NCBI GenBank assembly: GCA_003838065.1
Contig: QZAC01000129.1
Location: forward strand, 1-6,201
DNA length: 6,201 nucleotides
Direction of reading: 5' to 3'
DNA from: Methanocalculus sp. MSAO_Arc2
GTDB taxonomy: Archaea; Halobacteriota; Methanomicrobia; Methanomicrobiales; Methanocorpusculaceae
Shown: positions 1 through 5,909 of the stretch, in pieces
Numbering within the stretch: the first letter of the stretch is position 1
How the letters are laid out: every line of letters starts with the position of its first letter
Notes under the pieces: model-generated
The model's input: only the letters and a program-made list of their open reading frames with translations
What the model was told of the DNA's origin: nothing
The model's database searches: none
Program-made: the position numbers and the translations under genes

Positions 1-297
1 CAGCTCGGTGTCCAGATCGATGATGCCAAGCAGGTCATCTGTAACAACGATGTTCGTCAGGGTCTCGGTGCCGGTATTTATCACCGTGTAGGTATACGTG
101 ATCACCTCGCCGGCTGTCATGACGTCCTCAGGATCAGCTTTGGTGTCGATTGTTACACCGGGTGCCGCATCAGTGTCGATTTCGGCAGGTGAAACAGAGG
201 GGGCGTCCATCATCACTGACTCTGCAGGAACAACAAAAAGTGAAATAGCCAGCAACAGCACAGAGATGATGACCAGTGCAATGGGTAGGATTCTCAT
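1..297 (-). CDS. Secreted DUF11-like surface protein, N-terminal part (cut by window edge)
   Basis: This is the first 99 residues of a larger exported protein whose 3' end lies beyond the left edge. The start is the ATG at 297-295 and the frame is open to base 1. Residues 1-24 (MRILPIALVIISVLLLAISL then FVVP) form a strongly hydrophobic signal peptide or anchor with one Arg at the N-terminus. An acidic, Ala/Pro/Ser/Asp-rich linker follows to about residue 50. From about residue 60 the sequence AGEVITYTYTVINTGTETLT, continuing into a VVTDDLLG-like strand, matches the opening of DUF11-type beta-sandwich repeats (pattern YTYTVTNTGT...VTDD) found in archaeal and bacterial cell-surface proteins. 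Inferred role: extracellular or S-layer-associated protein with stacked Ig-like domains. A TATA box lies about 30-37 bp upstream; no clear Shine-Dalgarno sequence is visible, so the leader is probably very short. The domain call is by pattern recognition only. Confidence 0.75.
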   Translation of the reverse strand, partial: MRILPIALVIISVLLLAISLFVVPAESVMMDAPSVSPAEIDTDAAPGVTIDTKADPEDVMTAGEVITYTYTVINTGTETLTNIVVTDDLLGIIDLDTEL

Positions 298-300
298 ATC

Positions 301-316
301 AATACAAGCTGGTATT
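301..316. promoter_or_regulatory. 16-bp imperfect palindrome at the predicted transcription start (possible operator)
   Basis: The sequence AATACAAGCTGGTATT has perfect 5-bp arms (AATAC/GTATT) around a central AGCT, with only the pair between arms and centre (A against G) breaking symmetry. It lies between the TATA box and the ATG of the surface protein gene, covering the predicted start site. A repressor bound there would block transcription. This is seen as sequence only; no regulator is known. Confidence 0.3.
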
Positions 317-325
317 AACTTTCAC

Positions 326-334
326 ATATATATT
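326..334 (-). promoter_or_regulatory. Archaeal TATA box (box A) for the surface protein gene
   Basis: The minus strand reads AATATATAT here. Centred about 33 bp upstream of the ATG at 297, it predicts a transcription start near 305 and a leader of roughly 8 nt, consistent with the lack of a Shine-Dalgarno sequence. Confidence 0.55.
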
Positions 335-347
335 GATTCGTCAACAA

Positions 348-397
348 AAAATGGCAATTCCTCCCCTACCTAAAGGAAGTGGACACCTTGCCATTTT
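348..397 (-). other. Bulged 15-bp stem-loop followed by a T run (terminator-like or structured RNA)
   Basis: On the minus strand, AAAATGGCAA (397-388) pairs perfectly with TTGCCATTTT (357-348). Inside it TTCCT (378-374) pairs with AGGAA (362-358), giving two stacked helices of 10 and 5 bp with a 9-nt one-sided bulge and an 11-nt loop. The 3' arm runs into six T residues (351-346), so the element resembles a terminator for transcripts from the tRNA side. It sits just upstream of the TATA box of the surface protein gene. Whether it is expressed is not known. Confidence 0.45.
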
Positions 398-410
398 AGT
401 AGAAAAATGG
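391..410 (-). terminator. Hairpin with T run just downstream of tRNA-Arg
   Basis: CCATTTT (391-397) and AAAATGG (404-410) form a perfect 7-bp inverted repeat with a 6-nt loop, starting 7 bp past the 3' end of the tRNA. The minus-strand transcript carries a run of five T (407-403), the usual archaeal termination signal. Its distal arm is shared with the larger hairpin at 348-397, so the two structures cannot form at once. Confidence 0.45.
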
Positions 411-417
411 GTCGAAG

Positions 418-489
418 CGCCCCGGCCGGGACTTGAACCCGGGTCAAAAGCTCCGCAGGCTTCTAGGATATCCACTACCCTACCGGGAC
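418..489 (-). tRNA. tRNA-Arg, anticodon GCG
   Basis: A full 72-nt cloverleaf can be folded by hand. The acceptor stem is GTCCCGG/CCGGGGC (one U-G pair) with discriminator G73. Bases 8-9 are TA. The D arm starts GGGT and contains the GG pair and A14/A21; its stem has a G-U pair and one mismatch. The anticodon stem is GAAGC/GCTTT and the loop is CTGCGGA, giving anticodon GCG, which reads CGC and CGU as arginine. The variable loop is 4 nt (TGAC). The T stem is CCGGG/CCCGG with loop TTCAAGT. CCA is not encoded and must be added enzymatically. There is no intron. It lies 133 bp downstream of the M20 peptidase gene, probably as its own transcription unit. Confidence 0.95.
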
Positions 490-524
490 CGTGCAAAGGT
501 GCTTCATTCTATACGTAATGGTCT

Positions 525-533
525 GATAAATAG
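525..533 (-). promoter_or_regulatory. Possible TATA box for tRNA-Arg
   Basis: The minus strand reads CTATTTATC, 36-44 bp upstream of the tRNA 5' end, which would give a short 5' leader of roughly 10-15 nt. A second weaker A/T stretch (TACGTAT, 511-517) is closer to the tRNA and is an alternative. An imperfect 18-bp palindrome (551-568, 14 of 18 positions symmetric) lies just upstream. Nothing else is evident in 490-622. Confidence 0.35.
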
Positions 534-622
534 ATATTGTTTTGGTATTACTCAATTCAAGAAATGAGAAGATGGATGCTGCAAAAGCCGATCTGTGATG
601 ACGCAGTCGATACGAGTCAGAT

Positions 623-1801
623 TCAGAAGACAGACTTCATGTATGACAGGATCACGTGTTTATAGACCTCGGTTGCCTTCCTGAGATCATCATGTAAGAC
701 ACGCTCGTTGACCGCGTGGAGGGTCCGTATATCGCCAGGACCGTATTCAATAACAGAAAAGCCATGTTTTCTCAACTCACGTGCATCGCTTGCCGCCCAC
801 TGGACAAACGGCTGCGATGAGATGCCATACTGTGCATCGATTGCAGAACAGATGCGGTGCACAATGCGGGCATCTGGCGGGGTGTAGGAAAAATTCCACA
901 TACTGGAAGGGGTAATCTCCGCATCAGGCACATTCTCCCTGATCGTCTGAAGGAGTGCATGCGTATCGCACCCAAATGGCAGACGGAGGTCAACTTCGAG
1001 ACTGCACTTCTGGGCAACGATATTTGCCTTCTCCCCGCCAGCTATGACACCAGGGTTATACATGATCCTGGTCAGCACCGGGGAATGGCCCTGTACCTCA
1101 AAGACATCTGCAAGCAGCTGCTCGGAATAAGCAATGATTTCGGCCATATCGGGTGCAGCAGGATATTCAATCGTATGCAGCTCCTTGAGATACTCAATAA
1201 ACGTAACCGCATCCATCACCGCACTCCTGCCAATGAGAGGATACAGCGAGCTATGGCCCGGGGTGCCGGAGAATTGTATCATGAAGCGGCAGAGCCCTTT
1301 CTGCCCGATACAGGGGGCAATCGCCGGGGTCGGCTCTGCAACAATGCAGTCTGAAGGCAGTATCAGCTCTTTTTCCAGAAGGTACGTAATACCATGGGGA
1401 CCTCCCACCTCTTCATCACAGACAAACGCGAGGCTCACCGGAGGTTCAATCCCTTCATCAACAAAGGAGGCAACTGCAGCAAGAATTGCCGCACATCCAC
1501 CTTTCATATCTGTACTCCCGCGTCCCCAGACATACTCGGCATCAATATGACCCGAATATGGTGGATGGAGCCATCCATCGTCAAGGGCAGGGACAACATC
1601 GACATGGCCGCAGAGGAGGAGGGGGTGGCCCTGCCGGAAAGTGATCAGGTTGCAATGGCCCGGTGCGCTCTCGGTGACGTCAGTTGCAATCCCCAGTGAA
1701 TCAAGGAGAGAACGGATATATTCTATCGCCTCAGCCGTATTGCCGGGCGGGTTATCACTATTGATCTGAACAAGGTCCGAACATATCCGCACTGGATCCA
1801 T
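623..1801 (-). CDS. M20-family metallopeptidase / deacylase (ArgE/DapE-like)
   Basis: A 392-residue cytoplasmic zinc amidohydrolase of the M20 family, which cleaves N-acyl or peptide bonds of small substrates (acetylornithine, succinyl-diaminopimelate, dipeptides). The co-catalytic metal motifs are in order: HVDVVP (His66, Asp68), GRGSTDMKGG (bridging Asp98), CDEEVGG (general base and metal ligand Glu130/Glu131), VAEPT (Glu156) and the C-terminal HAVNE (His362). The dimerisation domain is inserted at roughly residues 172-290 and carries the conserved GTPGHSS (His183). The start is the ATG at 1801: GGAG at 1811-1808 lies 6 nt upstream, and this leaves a 10-bp gap after the preceding gene. An upstream in-frame ATG at 1861 would add 20 unrelated-looking residues overlapping that gene. 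It is the last gene of the minus-strand cluster. Substrate cannot be told from sequence; family assignment is secure. Confidence 0.93.
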   Translation of the reverse strand: MDPVRICSDLVQINSDNPPGNTAEAIEYIRSLLDSLGIATDVTESAPGHCNLITFRQGHPLLLCGHVDVVPALDDGWLHPPYSGHIDAEYVWGRGSTDMKGGCAAILAAVASFVDEGIEPPVSLAFVCDEEVGGPHGITYLLEKELILPSDCIVAEPTPAIAPCIGQKGLCRFMIQFSGTPGHSSLYPLIGRSAVMDAVTFIEYLKELHTIEYPAAPDMAEIIAYSEQLLADVFEVQGHSPVLTRIMYNPGVIAGGEKANIVAQKCSLEVDLRLPFGCDTHALLQTIRENVPDAEITPSSMWNFSYTPPDARIVHRICSAIDAQYGISSQPFVQWAASDARELRKHGFSVIEYGPGDIRTLHAVNERVLHDDLRKATEVYKHVILSYMKSVF

Positions 1802-1807
1802 GGTAGT

Positions 1808-1814
1808 CTCCTTA
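1808..1814 (-). promoter_or_regulatory. Ribosome binding site of the M20 peptidase gene, on the upstream stop codon
   Basis: The minus strand reads TAAGGAG. The TAA is the stop of the 169-residue gene and GGAG is 6 nt before the ATG at 1801. The site decides the start of the peptidase gene and implies translational coupling of the two genes. Confidence 0.65.
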
Positions 1815-2321
1815 CTGCCGGTTATTCTTATAAGACTCAAAAAGTGCTGCCAATGATGCACCTGGATACATGCTCTTCAGGAGGTCCTTTTTGAAGAAAT
1901 CATCGATCATGGCATGAAAGAAATGTGCAGGAATAGGTTTTGTCGATCCCGGCTCAAGCACGATCCGAAAGCTGCGGTACTCGGCAGGATCATTATCTGA
2001 ATAGATACCCTGCCAGAGCGCTGGCAGTTTGGCATAGACATCAGGATGATTTGTCTTCAGCCAGTTCACAAACGGACGGAAAAGGGGCCGATCACCCTTC
2101 TGCTCTTCATCAATTCTCCATCTCATATATTCACCTGCCATAATGGATCTGGGCGATTCATAGCTGTACCCGGCAACACTTAAGGTATAGTCAAGATGTG
2201 CAATCGCATCGACCCAGTGAAACCATAAAACCGGATGGAACTCTGAAGTAGATTCAAGAATTAAGGATTTTGAATAGAGATAATCAAGTTCCCGTGAATA
2301 TTCGTTCTTCTCCATCATCAT
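1812..2321 (-). CDS. Conserved-looking hypothetical protein, 169 aa
   Basis: I do not recognise this protein. It is a soluble-looking 169-residue sequence with no signal peptide, no hydrophobic segment long enough for a membrane helix and no cysteine. It is rich in aromatics: five Trp (33, 36, 68, 87, 103) and many Tyr and Phe. Histidines cluster in a HWVDAIAH segment (35-42) and HFFH (133-136), both in likely helices; metal binding is possible but unproven. The gene opens with three successive ATG codons (2321, 2318, 2315) and no Shine-Dalgarno sequence precedes them, so the exact start is uncertain by two residues and the message may be leaderless. It lies 104 bp after moaA and 10 bp before the peptidase gene, with coding-like base use, so it is very likely real and co-transcribed with the peptidase. 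Confidence 0.75.
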   Translation of the reverse strand: MMMEKNEYSRELDYLYSKSLILESTSEFHPVLWFHWVDAIAHLDYTLSVAGYSYESPRSIMAGEYMRWRIDEEQKGDRPLFRPFVNWLKTNHPDVYAKLPALWQGIYSDNDPAEYRSFRIVLEPGSTKPIPAHFFHAMIDDFFKKDLLKSMYPGASLAALFESYKNNRQ

Positions 2322-2425
2322 GGAGGAGTATGGGGTGGGATGAGGGAAAAAGAGTTACTATGCGGCAGTGCGGGAGTGGCAGGATGATGGTACTGGATAA
2401 GCCCTGTTGTTATTTGGAAAAAGGG
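2322..2425 (-). other. Intergenic gap inside the minus-strand cluster, with a T run after moaA
   Basis: Five T residues (2422-2418 on the minus strand) follow the moaA stop within 4-8 nt, a possible weak terminator. A poor TATA-like string, GCATAGTAAC (2363-2354), is 33-42 bp before the start of the 169-residue gene and could be a secondary promoter. The 104-bp gap is by far the largest in the cluster, so the four genes may form two transcription units rather than one. Confidence 0.3.
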
Positions 2426-3310
2426 TCACTCATAAAAAGGACGCCGGAGACTGACCGCATGATGGATCAATGCATCCAGTTCGTCACCGGTTGTGCCCCT
2501 GATGTTCACCTCGTTATCTCTCCTGAGAAGACAGGGTTTGAGTTTTCCATCTGAAGTGACACGGAGCCGGTTGCAATGTGCACAAAATTCAGTATTATGC
2601 AGCGGACGCACCACCTCCACTTCGGCACCGTCGACACAGTACTTCTTCCGGTGATGCATCCTTCGCGTCAGCACCTCGGTTGCCTGGGACGCGATCTGAT
2701 CTTCAATTCCATTGAGATCCGCATGGGAAGAACACTCGTTGAACTCCATCAGTTCAATGATCTGGAGGATGAGATCACGGTTTCCACGGACATAATCAAA
2801 AAAATCTGGTATCTCATCTTCGTTGATCCCCTTGAGGAGAACCATATTCAGTTTGACCGGCGTCAGGCCTGCATCAAGGGCTGCATCGATACCGGCAAGG
2901 GCATCTGAGAGGAGATCCTTTCCGGTGATCTCCCTGTACCGGTCATTTCGAAGCGTATCCAGGCTGACGTTGACCCGGGAGAGGCCTGATTCCGAGAGTT
3001 CGTATGCGCAGTCTGCAAGCAGCGTGCCGTTTGTCGTCATGGATGACTCGATATCTGAAGGAACAGCACTGATAATATCACAGAGATCATCTCTGAGTGT
3101 GGGCTCACCGCCTGTAAATTTGACACTCCTGATAACATAGCGGCAGACGGATCGGATGATCTCCTGCACCTCCTGCGTACTCATCTGGTGTTTTGAGTTC
3201 TCTTCACCTTCTGAATGGCAGTAGATGCAGTTGAGGTTGCAGGCAGGTGTGAGCGAGATCCGGAGATTGGTAACCGGCCGCCCATAGGGATCAATCAGTA
3301 CCCGGGTCAT
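2426..3310 (-). CDS. moaA: GTP 3',8-cyclase MoaA (radical SAM, molybdopterin synthesis)
   Basis: A 294-residue radical SAM enzyme that converts GTP to 3',8-cyclo-GTP, the first step of molybdopterin cofactor synthesis, which in methanogens serves formylmethanofuran and formate dehydrogenases. The SAM cluster is CNLNCIYC (Cys24, Cys28, Cys31) and GGEP (67-70) binds SAM. The C-terminal second 4Fe-4S cluster, characteristic of MoaA, is FCAHCNRLR followed by KPCL (Cys243, Cys246, Cys260). Arg17, Arg248 and Arg250 sit where the GTP-contacting arginines of the family are found. The protein is shorter than bacterial MoaA (about 320-340 residues) and ends in RRPFYE instead of the Gly-Gly tail of the bacterial and human enzymes. 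The ATG at 3310 lies inside the end of the rRNA methyltransferase gene (20-bp overlap) and has no good Shine-Dalgarno sequence, suggesting translational coupling. Confidence 0.95.
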   Translation of the reverse strand: MTRVLIDPYGRPVTNLRISLTPACNLNCIYCHSEGEENSKHQMSTQEVQEIIRSVCRYVIRSVKFTGGEPTLRDDLCDIISAVPSDIESSMTTNGTLLADCAYELSESGLSRVNVSLDTLRNDRYREITGKDLLSDALAGIDAALDAGLTPVKLNMVLLKGINEDEIPDFFDYVRGNRDLILQIIELMEFNECSSHADLNGIEDQIASQATEVLTRRMHHRKKYCVDGAEVEVVRPLHNTEFCAHCNRLRVTSDGKLKPCLLRRDNEVNIRGTTGDELDALIHHAVSLRRPFYE

Positions 3311-3896
3311 CTCTTATATGCATATAGTTCTTGGCGATTATATATGTCTCAGTACTGCCTTTCCTGGTGGCTTTTGTCCTGTATACCCGGACAGAATAGA
3401 AGTTGCGACGGACTTCGCTGAGAAAATCATTGAAGAGCTCACCCTGGAATGTCTTGACAACAAAGTTGCCGCCCTGTTTGAGGATACCCTGTGCAAACGC
3501 AAGCGCCTCTTCATTCAGGCCGATTATGCGCGCCTGGTCATAACTCTTGCTGCCCGAGAGTTTTGGCGCGGCATCGCAGGTAACAATACTGGCAACACCG
3601 ATACTATCCCTGACCAAAGACAGAACACCTGGATCGGAAAAATCACCCTGTATTGTCACAACACCATCCAGGGGGGCAATTGGTTCAAGATCGATGCCGA
3701 TTATCGTTCCCTCTGTCAGGTGCCGCAGGACCTGGAGCCATGACCCGGGAGCAGATCCGAGATCAACGACGGTATCGGTAGCGCGAATAAGCCCAAACTT
3801 CGACTGGATGTCAAGCAATTTATAGGAGGCCCGGGACCGGTACCCCTCTCCAACAGCACTCCGGTATACCGGATCACGTGACCATTGAGAACCCAT
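3291..3896 (-). CDS. rlmE: RlmE/FtsJ-family 23S rRNA 2'-O-methyltransferase
   Basis: A 201-residue SAM-dependent Rossmann-fold methyltransferase that adds a 2'-O-methyl group to a uridine of the 23S rRNA A-loop (U2552 in E. coli numbering) during large-subunit maturation. Seen in order: GYRSRASYKL with catalytic Lys26, the SAM-binding VVDLGSAPGSW (43-53), acidic DL (69-70) at the end of strand 2, CDAAP with catalytic Asp108, VVKTFQG with Lys148, and GSTETYI with Glu183, so the K-D-K-E set is complete. Length is close to the 209 residues of the E. coli enzyme. I chose the ATG at 3896, 11 nt after GGTGA (3912-3908). An upstream in-frame TTG at 3920 would add eight residues (MWGVKEKF) and consume that binding site. 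It is the first gene of the minus-strand cluster and overlaps moaA by 20 bp. Confidence 0.93.
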   Translation of the reverse strand: MGSQWSRDPVYRSAVGEGYRSRASYKLLDIQSKFGLIRATDTVVDLGSAPGSWLQVLRHLTEGTIIGIDLEPIAPLDGVVTIQGDFSDPGVLSLVRDSIGVASIVTCDAAPKLSGSKSYDQARIIGLNEEALAFAQGILKQGGNFVVKTFQGELFNDFLSEVRRNFYSVRVYRTKATRKGSTETYIIAKNYMHIRDDPGTD

Positions 3897-4005
3897 GAAC
3901 TTCTCTTTCACCCCCCACAACCTGGTGTCTGTGTACGGACAGGTCGATACAAGAACAATATAATTATCCGTATTTAGTTCGTAATAAGATGATAAGGGGT
4001 TTGTG
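3897..4005. promoter_or_regulatory. Divergent promoter region between rlmE and pcn
   Basis: The A/T-rich string AATATAATTAT (3957-3967) is close to symmetric and can act as box A in both directions. On the plus strand it is about 40-49 bp before the pcn ATG, predicting a start near 3990 and a leader of about 15-20 nt. On the minus strand it is about 62-71 bp before the rlmE ATG, predicting a leader of about 40 nt that contains GGTGA. A second A/T string, TATTTAG (3971-3977), is an alternative. One shared element would couple clamp/primase expression to the rRNA methyltransferase operon. Confidence 0.5.
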
Positions 4006-4749
4006 ATGTTAAAAGCAACTATTGATGCAGATATATTCAGGGAGTCGATCGATGTTATTTCGGCTCTTGTTGGAGAATGCCGCCTTCATATTGATGAAAA
4101 CGGTATCAGGACACGCGCAGTTGACACGTCAAATGTGGCGATGGTCTCCCTTGAACTGGATGCAGCCGCATTCCAGTCCTATACAGCAACACCACTTGAG
4201 ATCGGCCTTGATATCGCCAAGATGAAGAATATCCTGGGTATGGTTGGAAAGAGTGATCCAATTGACCTTGAACTGGATGAGGAAGGAAGAAAGCTCTCCA
4301 TCAGTTTCAGGAGCTATCGCTATTCCATATCGCTTCTGGATACCAAAACGATACGAAAGGACCCAAACCCTCCAACCCTTACCCTGCCAGCCGTTGTAAA
4401 GATCAATGGGGATACCCTGAATAACGCGATAAAGGCTGCTTCAGTTGTATCAGACAAGATTGCCCTGAAGGTCAACCCGGAGGGCCCGCTCTTTGTCATG
4501 ATTGCTGAAGGTGATACAGATAATATCAAACTCGAACTTGGCAAGGACGATCTTGAATTTGTTGAGCCCGCAGAGGCACGATCGCTCTTCTCGCTTGACT
4601 ATCTCAAAGACATGGGCAGGGTTATCGGCAGGGCCGAAACCATCGAAATCCGGCTTGGAGTCGATCATCCGGTTCAGTTCCTCTTCACCATCGCCCGGGA
4701 AAACGGACGCGTCACCTATCTCCTTGCACCACGCATCGAGGCAGATTGA
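4006..4749 (+). CDS. pcn: DNA polymerase sliding clamp (PCNA)
   Basis: The 247-residue archaeal PCNA, which forms a trimeric ring around DNA and tethers polymerases, FEN1, ligase and other PIP-box proteins at the fork. It has the two-domain clamp layout. The N-terminal domain (1 to about 112) includes MLKATIDADIFRESIDVISA and the VDTSNVAMVSLEL strand. An interdomain connecting loop with the family's LLDTKTIRKDPNPP sequence (110-123) follows, then the C-terminal domain ending in the signature YLLAPRIE. Length is normal for archaeal PCNA (about 245-250). The start is the ATG at 4006; an adjacent in-frame GTG at 4003 would add one residue. A weak purine-rich AAGGGG lies 6 nt upstream. The stop codon overlaps the start of priL by one base. 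A single clamp gene is consistent with a homotrimer, as in most Euryarchaeota. Confidence 0.97.
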   Translation: MLKATIDADIFRESIDVISALVGECRLHIDENGIRTRAVDTSNVAMVSLELDAAAFQSYTATPLEIGLDIAKMKNILGMVGKSDPIDLELDEEGRKLSISFRSYRYSISLLDTKTIRKDPNPPTLTLPAVVKINGDTLNNAIKAASVVSDKIALKVNPEGPLFVMIAEGDTDNIKLELGKDDLEFVEPAEARSLFSLDYLKDMGRVIGRAETIEIRLGVDHPVQFLFTIARENGRVTYLLAPRIEAD

Positions 4750-5846
4750 TGAAGATCAGGCTTGAGCTGCAGGATCGAGCCCGTTACCCTTTTTTAAAAG
4801 AAGCACATGAGATTATTGCCGACCGCGGCATTACGTTGCAGACCATCACAACACAATCGCTTGCAGAGACGTACCGTGATGCTGCAGTATCCAGGATCCA
4901 AAACGCCGCCCTCGTCAGGGATGCACGGAGCTGGACAGACAGCAGTGATCCGTTTCTGGATATCGTGAGTTACGCTCTTGCACGGGTTCTTGTCTCCTGC
5001 ATCCGCAACAAAAACGGGATCGGCCTGCTTGCACGGTATGAGGCGGACCGGGCACTTTATTTTCTCCAGGTGATCGAAGAGAGAGAGGACGTAAAGAATT
5101 ATATCTACCAGGAACTTGGGATGCCATTTTCCAGAACAGATATTGAGTATACCCGCTACATTGAGCTCGCATCAACACTGCACGACGACCGGTACCGGCT
5201 GGTCAACCGCGACCTCTGGAATGGACGGGTTGCCCTTCTGAGCGATGAACAGGACCTCCTGCTCCGTGAGCGAATACGGATGCTCGTCATGGACCAGCTG
5301 CCGCTTCAAATCCCCGAATCGGTCTGCACAAAGCTTCAGCCTGCAGTATCTGAGGTTGAGTCGATCATCTCAGAACGGCTGACAGTGGAGTATGGTGAAG
5401 TGGAAGCACAACGGTTTCCACCATGTATCACGGCACTCCATGAAGCCGCAGCTGAAGGGAAATATCTCTCCCATTCAGGCAGATTTGCACTCACAACCTT
5501 TCTGCATACCATCGGTATGGACCAGACAGAGATTATCAGCCTGTTTTCACGGGCAGGCGACTTCAACCTTGATATGACCACCTACCAGGTCGACCATATT
5601 ATCTCCCATGGAGATGGCGGCTACACAACACCATCATGCGCAACCATGAAGACACATGGCATCTGTATTGGAAAAAACAGCCATTGTGAGACGATCAGGC
5701 ATCCACTCAATTACTATCGCAAACAGAAGAAGACCGGTAAAACCAACCGATCTCAGGCGGATCCCAGAACAACGGCCGGTTCTGCTGAAAACCAAACCAC
5801 CAGGGGTGCTGCAAAGGATGATACAAGCGGTTCTGCTGACAAATAA
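4749..5846 (+). CDS. priL: DNA primase large subunit PriL
   Basis: The 365-residue non-catalytic subunit of the archaeal/eukaryotic-type primase, which binds PriS and uses a 4Fe-4S C-terminal domain in primer initiation. The mostly helical N-terminal region (1 to about 215) is the PriS-binding part. The C-terminal domain holds the four cluster ligands: Cys226 (FPPCI), Cys297 (PSCATM), Cys306 (HGICIG) and Cys313 (SHCE), with the conserved YQVDHII and HPLNYY around them. The ATG at 4749 overlaps the pcn TGA by one base, with GAGG (4738-4741) 7 nt upstream; the in-frame TTG at 4746 is unlikely. From about residue 328 a basic, low-complexity tail begins, rich in Thr, Gly, Ala and Lys and encoded by tandem repeats. 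The TAA stop lies inside the second repeat unit, so the tail looks truncated by a nonsense change. The core enzyme is intact. Confidence 0.95.
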   Translation: MKIRLELQDRARYPFLKEAHEIIADRGITLQTITTQSLAETYRDAAVSRIQNAALVRDARSWTDSSDPFLDIVSYALARVLVSCIRNKNGIGLLARYEADRALYFLQVIEEREDVKNYIYQELGMPFSRTDIEYTRYIELASTLHDDRYRLVNRDLWNGRVALLSDEQDLLLRERIRMLVMDQLPLQIPESVCTKLQPAVSEVESIISERLTVEYGEVEAQRFPPCITALHEAAAEGKYLSHSGRFALTTFLHTIGMDQTEIISLFSRAGDFNLDMTTYQVDHIISHGDGGYTTPSCATMKTHGICIGKNSHCETIRHPLNYYRKQKKTGKTNRSQADPRTTAGSAENQTTRGAAKDDTSGSADK

Positions 5847-5906
5847 ACCACCAGGGGTGCTGCAAAGCAAGATACAAACGGTGCTGCAGAAAAAGCACAT
5901 GACTGA
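5751..5906 (+). repeat. 51-bp tandem repeats at the 3' end of priL, running past the stop codon
   Basis: Units start at 5778, 5829 and 5880, an exact 51-bp (17-codon) period. Units 1 and 2 are identical at 45 of 51 positions; unit 3 is partial. Each unit splits into a 9-codon half (GSAENQTTR-like) and an 8-codon half (GAAKDDTS-like), and a more diverged half (SQADPRTTA) precedes them at 5751-5777. Codon 6 is CAA in unit 1 and TAA in unit 2, which is the priL stop. The frame then stays open through TTRGAAKQDTN and GAAEKAHD to TGA at 5904-5906. Confidence 0.85.
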
Positions 5907-5909
5907 GAA

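Noticed and set aside
418..489. tRNA-Arg as an integration (att) site for a mobile element.
   Set aside because: No integrase gene and no second copy of the tRNA 3' end are present in the window.
551..568. Imperfect palindrome CTCAATTCAAGAAATGAG upstream of the tRNA promoter.
   Set aside because: Only 14 of 18 positions are symmetric in A/T-rich sequence; too weak to call an operator or terminator on its own.
857..1699. Several plus-strand open frames of 100-165 codons across the M20 gene.
   Set aside because: They are antisense to a gene with complete catalytic motifs and show no recognisable domain.
1802..1861. A 20-residue N-terminal extension of the M20 peptidase from an in-frame ATG at 1861.
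   Set aside because: It would overlap the upstream gene by 50 bp, is unlike the family N-terminus, and the ATG at 1801 has a well-placed GGAG.
3897..3920. TTG start of the rRNA methyltransferase at 3920.
   Set aside because: TTG is rare, and the extension covers the GGGGTGA binding site that serves the ATG at 3896.
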